From the NCBI GenBank assembly GCA_040005635.1, contig JBDTYM010000013.1:1-57683 (forward strand): 57,683 nt of DNA. The letters are read 5' to 3'. The stretch's first letter is position 1. Every line of letters begins with the position of its first letter. The stretch is from Dokdonella_A sp040005635 (lineage in GTDB: Bacteria; Pseudomonadota; Gammaproteobacteria; Xanthomonadales; Rhodanobacteraceae). The notes under the pieces are model-generated. The model saw nothing but the letters and a program-made list of their open reading frames with translations. It did not search any database and was not told the DNA's origin. The position numbers and the translations under genes were made by a program. Shown here piece by piece: positions 27,199-36,986 of this stretch.

Positions 27199-27843
27199 TC
27201 AAGCACCACCGTTCGCGCGGAAGAAGTCTTCCATTTGCTTCCAGCGGTTGACCACCCCGCAGAACAGTTCGGCAGTGCGTTCGGCGTCATAGACGGCCGA
27301 ATGTGCAGCGCGCGCGTCCCAGCTTTGGCCGGACGCTTCGACAGCTCGGCTCAGCACGGTCTGGCCATAGGCGAGGCCGCCGAGCGTCACCGTGTCGAAG
27401 CAGCTGAACTGGTGGAACGGACTGCGCTTGTGCGCCGTGCGCCGGATCGCGGCATTCAGGAAACCTAGATCGAACGCTGCGTTGTGGCCGACCAGGATCG
27501 CGCGCTGGCAGTCGGATTCGCGCATCGCCGCACGAATCGGCTTGAACACGTGATCGAGCGCTTCGCGCTCGGGCAGGGCGCCGCGGAACGGATGATCGGG
27601 ATCGATGCCGGTGATTTCGAGCGATCGCGGGTCGAGTTCCGAGCCCGCAAATGCCGCGACGTGGGTCGAGACGGCTGGCTCCGGATGCACGAAGCCGTCG
27701 TCGTCGAGGCGCACGACAATTGCAGCGATCTCCAGCAGAGCATGGCGGTCGGAATCGAAGCCGCCAGTCTCGACGTCGACGATCACCGGCAGGAATCCGC
27801 GAAAGCGCTGCGCCATGCGCGAAACGGGAGTAGGGGTATTCAT
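27199..27843 (-). CDS. rnt: Ribonuclease T
   Basis: 214 residues. A DEDDh 3'-5' exonuclease that trims tRNA and rRNA 3' ends. Catalytic residues are visible in FLPVIVDVETGGF (D and E, about residues 23-25), GHNAAFDLGFLN and the closing AHSAVYDAERTAELF. The start MNTPTPVSRMAQRFRGFLPV is typical. Confidence 0.95.
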   Translation of the reverse strand: MNTPTPVSRMAQRFRGFLPVIVDVETGGFDSDRHALLEIAAIVVRLDDDGFVHPEPAVSTHVAAFAGSELDPRSLEITGIDPDHPFRGALPEREALDHVFKPIRAAMRESDCQRAILVGHNAAFDLGFLNAAIRRTAHKRSPFHQFSCFDTVTLGGLAYGQTVLSRAVEASGQSWDARAAHSAVYDAERTAELFCGVVNRWKQMEDFFRANGGA

Positions 27844-28100
27844 CGCGCGAGCATAACAAGCATGCGGTCGGCGCGGATGACGATGTCGCAGGCTGCAGGC
27901 AGAGTGTGCGCATCAGACAGACTTCAGCGCGTGAGCAGGCGTGTGGCCCGGTGTCACCGCGCGCACGTCGACCCAAAGCAGCCGCGAGGCGTATTTCAGG
28001 TGCCTTCGATCGAATCGCAGGCCTAAGAACCTCGCCAGCCCGCTACCGCCGATTCCACGCACGCAACATCGCCTGCTCCGCGCCAGCGTCCTGTGCCGGC
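27844..28100. other. Intergenic region upstream of rnt
   Basis: No coding frame with a plausible start and no RNA family is visible. It should contain the rnt promoter, which I could not pinpoint. Confidence 0.45.
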
Positions 28101-28101
28101 C

Positions 28102-28133
28102 AAAAAAAAGGAGGCGGGGTTTCCCCCGCCTCC
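28102..28133 (-). terminator. Strong intrinsic terminator after the secreted-protein gene
   Basis: On the minus strand a perfect 10-bp stem GGAGGCGGGG/CCCCGCCTCC with a 4-base loop is followed by eight T. It lies about 27 bases after the stop at 28160. Confidence 0.92.
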
Positions 28134-28159
28134 GATGACACGTTAACGCTGACTCGTGC

Positions 28160-31100
28160 TTACTGGATCGTGATCGCAGCGCCCGAATTGTCGTACCAGT
28201 ACTCGACCAACGTGGCCGGGAAGCCCGTGGTTCCAGTGGTCGTCAAGTGCAGGTAGCCGTAGCACGTCGTGCCGCCGATCGACGAGCAATCGAACTCGAA
28301 GCCGAGATAACCATCGGCTCCAGCCTGCCAGTTGCTGAAATCAGCACCCGACGAAGCTGCCGTGAACGTCGAGCTCGGACCGATCGAGGCACCGGCCGCA
28401 AGGATGTCGTAGGACACGCCATCCGCACTTACGCCGCCCTCGTTCGTGGCCCCACCCGAAGCAACCGGCCAAAAGAACGACAGGGCACCAGCGCTATACG
28501 CGTTGTAGTTCGCGTTGCAGGCAGAAGCAGACGTGCACGTATCGCCGGTCAGCCAGTTGATGTACACGCCATCGATGTCTTCCGGCACATCGACATTGAT
28601 GAGGCCGCTGTCGACGATGGTCGGATTGCCGCCGCCCGAACCATCGAAGCCATCCTTGAAGATGGTGTCGTTGGTGCCGCCGACCGTCAGCTCCACCGGA
28701 ACCGCGACAAGGCGATTGCTCGCATCGTTGCTGTGCACGCAGAGATTCGCGTCGTAGACGCCATCGGTGAGACCGGTCGCATCGAACGTGACCGTGGTCG
28801 GCGTCGAACTGCCGCCCACCGTGGTGCCGCTGGCCGGAGCCACCGACAACCAAGGCACGTCGCCCGGGGTGGCGCAGCCGCCGGCCGGAACCGCGATCGA
28901 GAATGCCGACAATTCGGTGCCATTCGGGACAGGAGCCACCGGCGAAGCCAAGCCGGTCGTCGTATCGAGCGTGTACATGTAACCGGCGTTGTACTTGTCG
29001 TAGCCCGCATACCACAGCGTTCCAGTCGAAGGATCGAAATCCATGTCCTGAGCGTAGTTCGCATCGAACCCGATCGGGCCGATCGGCTGGTAGTCACCTG
29101 TGGTCTTGTCCATCGCGACGAGCTGGTCGCCCGCAATGTCGAGACCGTACATGTTGCCCGCCGCATCGAACGCAGCAGTGACCAGGAACACGCCATCGGA
29201 TTCACCGATCTGCGTGTAAGCGCCGGTAGCCAGATCGACCGTGTAGAGGAACGAGGTCGGTCCCGAACCGTCGGCACAGATACCGAACATCGTGCTGGTC
29301 GACGCATCCCAGCGCAGCACCTTGCAACCGAAGCCGGTACCCGGATCCGGATTGATGACGGTGACTGCACCCGTGGTCGTGTCGATCGACGCGAATCCGC
29401 CGGTGCTGTAGCCAATCAGGTATTCCTTGCTGAAATCGTTGTTCGCGAACGAGCCACCGATGTAGTCGCCACCGAGGGCACCGATTCCGGTGAGCGGATC
29501 GGGATTCGCCGCATCGAACGAGTAGTAGGTACCGTCGTTGCCGCCGGCATAGGCAGGAACCTGCGCCACACCATTCGGAGCCTGGTGGCCGAACTGCGTG
29601 AACAGCGCCTTGCCATCCTTGCCGCGCAGAACTGGCGAACGCTTGGCGGACAACCGCGCATGCTGTTCCGCCGTCATCGCCGGTGCGTGGTACGGCATCG
29701 CCGGGAAGTGCGCGCGCACATTACCCGTGCTCGGCGCTTCATCGATGGTCCAATTCAGATCGCGATTGCCGGTGTTGCCGATCGTCAACGGTGCGGTCGT
29801 GGTGGTGCCCGCATCGACGCTCGCGGCGAGGGTGCCCGGATCCACGGAAATGACCGGTGCGCCGACATCGAGAGTCGCGGTGGCTGTGGCAGTGAACGTG
29901 TTGTTGATGACGCTCGGAGTCCAGGCGATCGACTGGCCGTCGTGCAGCGAAGCCGTCATGAACGAGTACTGGTTCGCAACCGTTCCGTCCTGTTGCACGC
30001 CAACCGTCGCGCATACGCCACCGTCGCAGACATCCGGATCGAGCCCTTGGAAGTTGTTGACCGCCGTGTACTCGACATCGCTGTATTCGAACGAGAAGTT
30101 GCCGGTCGCTTCGTCGATGATGACCTCGAACGTTGCGCCATCCGTGTTGTCAGGAGCGCCGTCGAAATGCAGCGTATCGGCGTATTCGATGACGAACTGA
30201 CGGTTCGGCGCGGTGCCGAGCGTGGCGTAGTAGACGTCGTGGCCGGCGCTGAACGTGTAGAAGTCGTCCCACAGCGGCAGCAGCGATGGCAACGCGTTCG
30301 CGCCGTCGATCAGTCCCGGCAGCGCCGTGTTCGAAAACGTGACCGAGGAGCCCGGCGATCCGACGTTGATGGCGCCATTGTTGCCGATCGTCAGCTGATT
30401 CGTCGTCGTACCGAAGAACGGGAACGAGAACGGCATCGTGATGTCGGCGCTGTCGTCATCGGAAAGGCCGAGAGCCGTGCCGGTGCCGGTGATGTCGACG
30501 AAGTTCGATGCGCCGGTATCGTCAGCGCCGTAGCCCGGGGTGCCGTCTTGCGACGTCCAGGTGGCCGTGACGGTCCCGTTGGTTGCCGCACCCGCCGTGA
30601 CATTGCGATTGAACTGGATGCTGCCGCCATCGGGCAGATCTTCCTGGGTCAGCGAGAACAAATTGCCGCCGAGGGTGTCGCTGAGCGTCTGATAGGTGAG
30701 ATCGACGCCGGTATGGTTGGTAACCGTGTAGCAGAAGTTGACCTGGTCGCCGACAACGACGCTCAGATCCGTCGACGTGCCGCACTGTGCCGGATCGCCA
30801 TTGTCGAGAGCGAGGGTCAGTGCAAGTTCGAGATCATTGCTGGGACCGCCAGCAGTGCCGAGAACCTGGAACGCGAAATCGAACGGATTGGCGCCCGGTG
30901 TGCAGGTGCTGGTGGAGCCCCAATCGGTGCAGCCGGTTCCGAAGCCGTCGGCCGCATTGCGGAACGCGCCGGCCGAACCGGTGGGCGGGGCGCTTTCGAG
31001 CCAGTAGTACAGGAAGTTGTCAAAATCGGACTCGAATGACAGCGACACCCAGTAGGTGCCTGCGTCGAGGTCGCACGGGGCATTCAGCGTAATGCCGGCG

Positions 31101-31654
31101 AGCGTTGTATAGGTATCGTAAACGCTCGGTGTGTTGGCCGAACCGATCGACGAACAGACCGGCGTGGCGCCCGGAAGGCCGCCATCGTCCGGATACACGA
31201 ACACGTCGGCCAGCGCTGCGACCTGCGTGCCGTAGAAGTCGAACGAAAGGAAGTTGAAACCGGTGACGGTCCAGCCACCTGCGCCGACGACGAAATCGTC
31301 CGCCGATTCGTTGCTGAGGGATGCGTAGCCAGACGACGCACTGAAGGTTTGTGCGACGAGGCCGTTGCTGGTCAGCGAGCCGGTCTGGTCATACAGGACG
31401 GTGCCGGTGCCGCGGTTGCTGTGAGCAAGGCCGTGATTGGTGAGAGGCACGCGTGCCTGTGTGAAATGTTTGGCCTTGGCGCGGGCCTGGGCCGACTTTG
31501 CGTGTCGGTGGATTTGTGTAACTCCGGCTTTTGGACCTCCGGTTTGCGGAGTTGCGTGAGCCTTTGCGGTGTTGGCGTTGCTGGCGTTTGAATCGGAGGC
31601 TGCGAGAGCCATCAAAACTGCAGCAGAGAGTAGCGAGAGCCTGCCTTTCATCAT
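28160..31654 (-). CDS. Large secreted multi-domain beta-rich protein (1164 aa)
   Basis: The N-terminal signal peptide MMKGRLSLLSAAVLMALAAS leads to a spacer rich in Ala/His/Lys, then a long series of Thr/Gly/Asp-rich beta domains. Recognisable parts are an Ig-like 'conserved repeat' segment near residues 285-400 (VVVGDQVNFCYTVTNHTGVDL), two BACON-like segments (ISVDPGTLAASVDAGTTTTA, and LSVAPASGTTVGGSSTPTTV) around a propeller-like region of SID/TTTG repeats, and an IFKDGFDG motif often found near the end of Xanthomonadales exoproteins. A further 155-residue domain ends in YWYDNSGAAITIQ. No catalytic motif was seen, so an adhesin or surface role is possible. Its own promoter and terminator are visible. 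It lies downstream of the sulfotransferase array. Confidence 0.85.
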   Translation of the reverse strand: MMKGRLSLLSAAVLMALAASDSNASNANTAKAHATPQTGGPKAGVTQIHRHAKSAQARAKAKHFTQARVPLTNHGLAHSNRGTGTVLYDQTGSLTSNGLVAQTFSASSGYASLSNESADDFVVGAGGWTVTGFNFLSFDFYGTQVAALADVFVYPDDGGLPGATPVCSSIGSANTPSVYDTYTTLAGITLNAPCDLDAGTYWVSLSFESDFDNFLYYWLESAPPTGSAGAFRNAADGFGTGCTDWGSTSTCTPGANPFDFAFQVLGTAGGPSNDLELALTLALDNGDPAQCGTSTDLSVVVGDQVNFCYTVTNHTGVDLTYQTLSDTLGGNLFSLTQEDLPDGGSIQFNRNVTAGAATNGTVTATWTSQDGTPGYGADDTGASNFVDITGTGTALGLSDDDSADITMPFSFPFFGTTTNQLTIGNNGAINVGSPGSSVTFSNTALPGLIDGANALPSLLPLWDDFYTFSAGHDVYYATLGTAPNRQFVIEYADTLHFDGAPDNTDGATFEVIIDEATGNFSFEYSDVEYTAVNNFQGLDPDVCDGGVCATVGVQQDGTVANQYSFMTASLHDGQSIAWTPSVINNTFTATATATLDVGAPVISVDPGTLAASVDAGTTTTAPLTIGNTGNRDLNWTIDEAPSTGNVRAHFPAMPYHAPAMTAEQHARLSAKRSPVLRGKDGKALFTQFGHQAPNGVAQVPAYAGGNDGTYYSFDAANPDPLTGIGALGGDYIGGSFANNDFSKEYLIGYSTGGFASIDTTTGAVTVINPDPGTGFGCKVLRWDASTSTMFGICADGSGPTSFLYTVDLATGAYTQIGESDGVFLVTAAFDAAGNMYGLDIAGDQLVAMDKTTGDYQPIGPIGFDANYAQDMDFDPSTGTLWYAGYDKYNAGYMYTLDTTTGLASPVAPVPNGTELSAFSIAVPAGGCATPGDVPWLSVAPASGTTVGGSSTPTTVTFDATGLTDGVYDANLCVHSNDASNRLVAVPVELTVGGTNDTIFKDGFDGSGGGNPTIVDSGLINVDVPEDIDGVYINWLTGDTCTSASACNANYNAYSAGALSFFWPVASGGATNEGGVSADGVSYDILAAGASIGPSSTFTAASSGADFSNWQAGADGYLGFEFDCSSIGGTTCYGYLHLTTTGTTGFPATLVEYWYDNSGAAITIQ

Positions 31655-31693
31655 GTGATCCCCATGGAGTGGCTGGTGCACGAGTGCCCGCCG

Positions 31694-31723
31694 AACATAG
31701 CAAACATCGCAACACAGTGGCAA
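31694..31723 (-). promoter_or_regulatory. Candidate promoter of the large secreted protein gene
   Basis: Minus-strand TTGCCA (31718-31723), an 18-base spacer and TATGTT (31694-31699), about 40 bases before the start at 31654. It would separate this gene from the sulfotransferase array. Confidence 0.5.
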
Positions 31724-31922
31724 CAAACTTTTCAGCTCTTGTTCACAAGCCAAACTGAATGTTGTTCATGCTCGTGTGGTAGCACGTCAAACGGCGCTGC
31801 CACGGGCGAAAAAGGGGATTCATGCGATCGATCCAGGTGGTCGATTTCGGCGCAAATTGCTCTATTTCCAGACCAGATCCGTTCCGGCGTGACGGGATTG
31901 GTGCAGTGCGCTAATGGTGGGT
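31724..31922. other. Gap between the sulfotransferase array and the secreted-protein gene
   Basis: About 200 bases without a recognised gene and without a clear terminator. Read-through from the array into the secreted-protein gene cannot be excluded. Confidence 0.4.
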
Positions 31923-33548
31923 TCAGCCGCCATTCGCCAGCGCATGGCGAAGAGGGTCGAGCAGCTCACCATAGCCAGCGCTGCGTGCCGTGTCCTGACG
32001 CAGCGGTTCGCGCACTTGGCTCGCACTCGCCGTGCGGACGCTGCGTGCCGCTTCGTGGAAACGCAAACAGGCTGGATCGAACGGCAGCGCACAGAAATCG
32101 AGCAGCGCACGTACCTGCGAATCGGCATCGGCCAGCAGGTCCTCGTAAACCTGGTCACGGATGCGCCCCGGCGCCATCGCGTGCCAGTTCTTCATCGCGC
32201 GGTCGTAGTCATGCCAGAACGCCGCGGTGTCAGCGAGGTCGTAGCTGAACTCGTTGCCGTACGCAAACATCTGCTTGTAGCACGACCAGCAGGTCTCGAC
32301 CGGATCGCGCCGGCAATTGACGATACGCGCCCCCGGAAGCATAGCCAGCACCGCGCCGACGAAGAACCAGTTGTTCGGCATCTTGTCGGTCGAGCGTGGC
32401 CGCTGCTTGCGCCAACGTGCGGTGCGCGCCAGATAATCGCGTCCCAGGCGCGTCCAGTCCGCTGACGTCGCCTGCGCGACCCAGAGCGGGAACTCGACGC
32501 GACGACGCTGCGATTCTTCGCGCAGCACGGCGCTGAGATCGGGCAGCTCGCTGGCGCCTTCGACTTGCGGATGGGCCGCGAGAATCTGTTCGGTCAGGGT
32601 CGAGCCGGAGCGTGGCAGGCTGACGATGAAGATGACTTCCTCGCCGAGCCCCGCCTCGTCGGCGTGCGCGTGCGGTTGCGCAAAGGCGTTCAGGGTCTGA
32701 TCGACGATGGCGCGGAATTTCGCCGCGCTCCACGGCTGCAGCCTTCGCATGTGCGTATTCGCCTGCGTGAGGGTGGCGTGCGCCTGCACATGCTGTCCGC
32801 CGTCTTCGTAAGCCTTGGCCAGTGTGCAGCCCATCGCGATGCGGTCGGTCTCGGGGATGCCTGGACGTTCCAGCGCGCGTTTCAGCTGCTCGATCTCGGC
32901 ATCGCCGAGGCGCACCGTCTTGATACTCGCCAGCCCCCACCAGGCGGCACCGGTAGCGGGCGCGAGCCGCAGGACTTCGAGATATTGCTCGCGCGCCAAT
33001 TCGAAGTTGCCGAGATTGACCAGCACGTCGGCGTACATGGTGCGCGCGAGCAGGTTGTCGGGCGCCAGTGCGACCGTACGTTCCAATGCAGGCAGGGATT
33101 CCTCGATCCACGCCTGCGCTTTCAGGTTGCGCGCGAGGTTGAACCAGCCGATCGCGAAGTCCGGCTGCAGATCGCAGGCGCGCTGCCAGGCAGCGAATGC
33201 ACCCTCGTAGTCGCCGCAACCGCGCAAGGCGCCGCCAAGGTCGTTCAACAGGGCGGGATCATCCGGATGGCCGAGCAGCAGCTTGCGGATCAGATCGCGC
33301 GCTTCGGCGTGCCGCCCCGCGTGATTCAGCAACAGACTGCGCGTGCGCTGAACTTCGACGTGAGTCGGTGCGATCCTCTCGGCGCCGACGAGCACCTGTT
33401 CGGCCAGCGGCAATCGGCCCGCGCGCAGATGCTGCGCGGTCTGCCGCAACAGATCGGCAGCAGCCGGCGATAGACCGCTCAAGCGGTCCTGCGGTGGTGT
33501 GGCGCTGCTACGCGCGGGCTCGGCGTTCGTCGGTGAAGGTGAGTTCAT
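31923..33548 (-). CDS. TPR-sulfotransferase, array copy 1
   Basis: 541 residues. The N-terminal half (about 30-290) has tetratricopeptide-like helices (for example WFNLARNLKAQAWIEESLPALER). The C-terminal half is a PAPS-dependent sulfotransferase domain: 5'-phosphosulfate loop VSLPRSGSTL (residues 309-318), SELPDL with a likely catalytic Glu, STDKMPNNW, and the 3'-phosphate motif CRRDPVETCWSCYK (412-425). A conserved RTASASQVREPL precedes the end. No signal peptide or membrane helix is evident. Last gene of a five-copy tandem array on the minus strand, 54 bases after copy 2. The acceptor is unknown. Confidence 0.92.
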   Translation of the reverse strand: MNSPSPTNAEPARSSATPPQDRLSGLSPAAADLLRQTAQHLRAGRLPLAEQVLVGAERIAPTHVEVQRTRSLLLNHAGRHAEARDLIRKLLLGHPDDPALLNDLGGALRGCGDYEGAFAAWQRACDLQPDFAIGWFNLARNLKAQAWIEESLPALERTVALAPDNLLARTMYADVLVNLGNFELAREQYLEVLRLAPATGAAWWGLASIKTVRLGDAEIEQLKRALERPGIPETDRIAMGCTLAKAYEDGGQHVQAHATLTQANTHMRRLQPWSAAKFRAIVDQTLNAFAQPHAHADEAGLGEEVIFIVSLPRSGSTLTEQILAAHPQVEGASELPDLSAVLREESQRRRVEFPLWVAQATSADWTRLGRDYLARTARWRKQRPRSTDKMPNNWFFVGAVLAMLPGARIVNCRRDPVETCWSCYKQMFAYGNEFSYDLADTAAFWHDYDRAMKNWHAMAPGRIRDQVYEDLLADADSQVRALLDFCALPFDPACLRFHEAARSVRTASASQVREPLRQDTARSAGYGELLDPLRHALANGG

Positions 33549-33573
33549 GGTGCCAGATCGTGATGAGCCGACG

Positions 33574-33581
33574 AGCTTAGC
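33574..33581 (-). promoter_or_regulatory. GCTAAGCT element upstream of array copy 1
   Basis: The octamer GCTAAGCT lies 26 bases before the start. The same octamer precedes copies 2 and 5. It could be a -10 (TAAGCT); no -35 is clear. Confidence 0.35.
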
Positions 33582-33602
33582 AGGACGTCCGCTCGCTGCG
33601 GG

Positions 33603-35249
33603 TCAGCCGGCGCCTGCGCCGCCACGCAGCGCATTGCGCAACGGGTCGAGTAACTTGCCGTAGTGGATCGCGCGCGCGGTGTCGCGCTGGATGGGCTGGC
33701 GCACCTGAGCGGCACTCGGCGTACGGATGCTGCGTTCGGTTTCATGGAAACGCAGCGTGGCGGGATCGAACGGCAGCGCGCAGAATTCCAGCAGTGCGCG
33801 TGTCTGTTGCTCGGGATCGGCCAGCAGCGCCTCATACACCTGTTCGTGCAGCTCGCCGGGATAGCGTTCGGCCCAACCGCGCAGCGCCCGCTCGTAGGCA
33901 AGGCGATAGACCGCGAGATGGCCGAGGTCGTAGGTGTATTCCTGGCCGCGCGCGAACAACTGTTTGTAGCACGACCAGCAGGTCTCCAGCGCATCGCGCC
34001 GGCAGTGCACGATGCGCGCACCCGGCAGCATCGCGCGGATAGCGCCGACCAGCATCCAGTTGGTCGGCATCTTGTCGGTGAAGCGTGGCCGGCGTTCGAG
34101 CCAGTGTGCGGCCAATGCCAGATAGCGACGCCCCATTCGCTCCCAATCGGCGGCGGTCGCGGCAACCACCCAGTCCGGGAAGCTGGTGCGGCGGCGCTGC
34201 GACTCCTCGGCGATGACCTGGCCGAGGTAGGGCAGTTCGCTGCCGCCGTCGACCTGCGGATGCGCGGCGAGAATCTGCTCGCTCAGGGTCGAGCCGGATC
34301 GCGGCATGCTGACAATGAAGATGACTTCGCGGCCGAGATCGGCAGTTTGCGCGTGAGCGCGCGTGCCACCGAAGGCGTTGACGATGCGCGATACCAGTTG
34401 CGGAAAGCCGGTCGGATTCCACTGCACGCGCCGGCTCATCCTGGCGTTCGCATCACTGAAATACGCGAACGCTTCACTGTAGCGCTCGCGATCCTCGAGC
34501 GCCTTGGCGAGCGCGAATCCCATCGCGACGCGATCGTTGTCGCCGAGGTCGGACCGCGCGAGCTGAGCGCTGAGCACATCGACTTCGTCGTCGCGCAGAC
34601 GCAGCGTCTTGATGTTGGCGAGATCCCACCAGGCGCGGCCGACCTGTGGACGCTGTGCGAGCACCTCGCGGAATGCCGCGGCACCTTCCTCGATATGCCC
34701 GAGCTGGACCAGCGCATCGCCGAGCACGACGCGCACCTGCCAGTGGTCCGGCAGCAGGCTGACCGCCTTGCGCAGCGGTTCCAGCGATTCCGCCACACGA
34801 CCTTGTTCATGCAGATACTTGCCGAGGTTGTACCAGGCGAGCCCGAAATCGGGTGCAACATCCGCGGCACGTCGCCAGTGTGCGAGTGCTTCGTCGCCGC
34901 GCTGCGCGCCGGCCAGCGCGTTGGCGAAATCGTTGATCACCAGGGCATCGTCCGGCCACGCCGCCAAGGCCTGGCCGAGCGCCGCAATTGCGACGTCGTT
35001 ACGGTTCTGCCGATAGCAGACGACGCCGAACAGACGCAGCGTTTCCGGATGCGTAGGGGCCAGCGTCAGCGCGCCCTGCAGCGTGCTCGTGGCTTGCGCG
35101 AGTTGCTCGTCGGCCAATTCGGTCATCGCCCGCTGCACCAGCGCGCGCGTCGTCGTCGACAGCCCGATCAGGCGATCGGTCTCGGAGATCGTCTGAGCTT
35201 GTGTTTCGCTGCGCGCGGATGGTTGCGATGGATTCATGACGGTCGACAT
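33603..35249 (-). CDS. TPR-sulfotransferase, array copy 2
   Basis: 548 residues with the same layout as copy 1. The TPR part runs to about residue 300. The sulfotransferase core has VSMPRSGSTL, GSELPYL, FTDKMPTNW and CRRDALETCWSCYK, then IRTPSAAQVRQPI. All expected PAPS-binding residues are present, so it is probably active. An ATG 12 bases downstream is an alternative start. A 93-base gap to copy 3 upstream contains the GCTAAGCT element. The substrate is unknown. Confidence 0.92.
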   Translation of the reverse strand: MSTVMNPSQPSARSETQAQTISETDRLIGLSTTTRALVQRAMTELADEQLAQATSTLQGALTLAPTHPETLRLFGVVCYRQNRNDVAIAALGQALAAWPDDALVINDFANALAGAQRGDEALAHWRRAADVAPDFGLAWYNLGKYLHEQGRVAESLEPLRKAVSLLPDHWQVRVVLGDALVQLGHIEEGAAAFREVLAQRPQVGRAWWDLANIKTLRLRDDEVDVLSAQLARSDLGDNDRVAMGFALAKALEDRERYSEAFAYFSDANARMSRRVQWNPTGFPQLVSRIVNAFGGTRAHAQTADLGREVIFIVSMPRSGSTLSEQILAAHPQVDGGSELPYLGQVIAEESQRRRTSFPDWVVAATAADWERMGRRYLALAAHWLERRPRFTDKMPTNWMLVGAIRAMLPGARIVHCRRDALETCWSCYKQLFARGQEYTYDLGHLAVYRLAYERALRGWAERYPGELHEQVYEALLADPEQQTRALLEFCALPFDPATLRFHETERSIRTPSAAQVRQPIQRDTARAIHYGKLLDPLRNALRGGAGAG

Positions 35250-35289
35250 GGATTGGAGCCGTTTCCTGGAAGATCGTGGGATCGTCGTT

Positions 35290-35297
35290 AGCTTAGC
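35290..35297 (-). promoter_or_regulatory. GCTAAGCT element upstream of array copy 2
   Basis: The octamer lies 41 bases before the copy 2 start, inside the 93-base gap to copy 3. It is a -10 candidate (TAAGCT). Confidence 0.35.
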
Positions 35298-35342
35298 TCA
35301 GCGTCGACGCATGCGCTGCCGACCGCTCGCGCAGCTGAAAAG

Positions 35343-36965
35343 TCAGAACAGCGGCGCCGCCGGCGGCCGCTCGAGCGCACCGCGCAGCGGATCGAGCAGA
35401 TTTCCGTAGCACGGGCTGCGTCGGGTATCGGTGCGCAGGGGCTCGCGCACTTGCGCGGCGCTCGCCGTGCGCACCGGCCGCGCCGCCGCATGAAAGTGCA
35501 AGCAGGCTTCGTCGAACGGCAGTTCGCAGAAATCGAGCAACTGCCGTACCACCGCGGCCGGATTGGCCAACAGGATCTCGTACTCGAACTCGCGCACGCG
35601 CAGCGGGTCGAGCGCTTGCCAATGACGGCTCAGGCGATCGTAGTCATGCCAGTAGGCGGCGAGGTCGGCGAGGTTGTAACTCTGTCGTTGACGTCCCGGG
35701 CCGAATAGCTGCTTGAAACATGACCAGCAGGTTTCCACCGGATCGCGTCGGCAGTTGATTACGCGCGCGCCCGGCAGCATCGCGAGGGCCGCGCCGACCA
35801 AGCGCCAGTTGTCGGGCATCTTGTCGGTGAAGCGACCGCGGCGACTGCGCCAGCGCTGCGTGCGCTCCAGATAGCGCAAACCCAGCCTGCGCCAGTCGGC
35901 CGCCGTTGCCTGCGCGGCCCAGTGCGGGAATTTCAGTTTGCGCCGTCGCGATTCTTCCTCGATGACCGCTTCGAGGTCGGGCAACTCGCTGGCGCCTTCG
36001 ACCTGCGCATGCGCGGCCAGAATCTGTTCGACCAGGGTCGAGCCGGATCGCGGCAGGCTGACGATGAAGATGACTTCGCGGCCGAGCGACAGATCCGTCC
36101 CGTTCGAACCCTGCGGATGCGCGAATGCGGCGGTGATCGCATCGACTTCGTGCGAAAACGCGGCAGCATCCCACGGCAGGCGACGACGCATCGCGGCGTT
36201 GGCCGTGTCGAACAGCGCGTACGCTTCCGCATAGCGCTGCTCGTCTTCGCGCACTTTGCCGAGCGCGAAGGCGATCGTGGTGCGCTCCGCTTCGGCCATT
36301 CCGGGAGCGGCATGCAGACCTGCAAGCGTCGCCGATTCGGTCGCATCCAGACGTACCGTTTTCAGATTCACCAGGCCGAGCCAGGCTTGCGCGGCGTCCG
36401 GCTGGATCGAGATCGCGCGCCGGTATTGCGCCGCCGCAGCGGCGGTATCGCCGAGCGCAGCCAGCACGCTCGCATGAAGAACGCGCGCCGGCAGATGGTC
36501 GTCGGCAAGCTCGAGCGTTCTCTGCAGCGCGTCGCGCGCGCCCTCGACCTCGGCCTGGGCATTGAGCAGTCGACCGAGATTGAACCAGGCCGCAGCGAGA
36601 TTCGGATCGGCGTCGCAGGCGTGTCGCAGGAGGGCGAGCGCTTCTTCGGTCTCGCCGAAATTTCCGAGCAGGCCACCAAGCGTGCTGAGCACGACGGCAT
36701 CGTCCGGCCAGGTCTCGAGAGCGCGTCGCAGCAGCCCGACCGCTTCGCGCTGCGCGCCACTGCGATAGCGTACCAGCGCAAGCAGGCGCAACGCCTCGGG
36801 ATGCGTCGGCGCGAGTACGAGCACCTGGGTCAGCAACGTCGCGGCAGACGCCGGGGCGTTGCGATTGATCTGTATCAGCGCCTGCTGCATCAGGCTTCGC
36901 GCGGCCGGCGCCAGGCCGGCAAGGCGATCACCCATCGGCGACGAAGCGCGCGCCTGCTGTTTCAT
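35343..36965 (-). CDS. TPR-sulfotransferase, array copy 3
   Basis: 540 residues with the same layout. TPR-like helices reach to about residue 290. The core has VSLPRSGSTL, ASELPDL, FTDKMPDNW, CRRDPVETCWSCFK and RTASAAQVREPL, so it is complete and probably active. It starts 21 bases after the stop of copy 4 and has no GCTAAGCT element of its own, so it is expected to share the transcript of copies 5 and 4. Confidence 0.92.
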   Translation of the reverse strand: MKQQARASSPMGDRLAGLAPAARSLMQQALIQINRNAPASAATLLTQVLVLAPTHPEALRLLALVRYRSGAQREAVGLLRRALETWPDDAVVLSTLGGLLGNFGETEEALALLRHACDADPNLAAAWFNLGRLLNAQAEVEGARDALQRTLELADDHLPARVLHASVLAALGDTAAAAAQYRRAISIQPDAAQAWLGLVNLKTVRLDATESATLAGLHAAPGMAEAERTTIAFALGKVREDEQRYAEAYALFDTANAAMRRRLPWDAAAFSHEVDAITAAFAHPQGSNGTDLSLGREVIFIVSLPRSGSTLVEQILAAHAQVEGASELPDLEAVIEEESRRRKLKFPHWAAQATAADWRRLGLRYLERTQRWRSRRGRFTDKMPDNWRLVGAALAMLPGARVINCRRDPVETCWSCFKQLFGPGRQRQSYNLADLAAYWHDYDRLSRHWQALDPLRVREFEYEILLANPAAVVRQLLDFCELPFDEACLHFHAAARPVRTASAAQVREPLRTDTRRSPCYGNLLDPLRGALERPPAAPLF

Positions 36966-36986
36966 CGCGGTCGCAGCTACCGCGCG

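Noticed and set aside
28247..31039. A 930-codon open frame on the plus strand opposite the secreted-protein gene
   Set aside because: It is antisense to a gene with clear domains, signal peptide and terminator. High GC in third positions removes stops in that frame. Its product is Arg/Val-rich with no motif.
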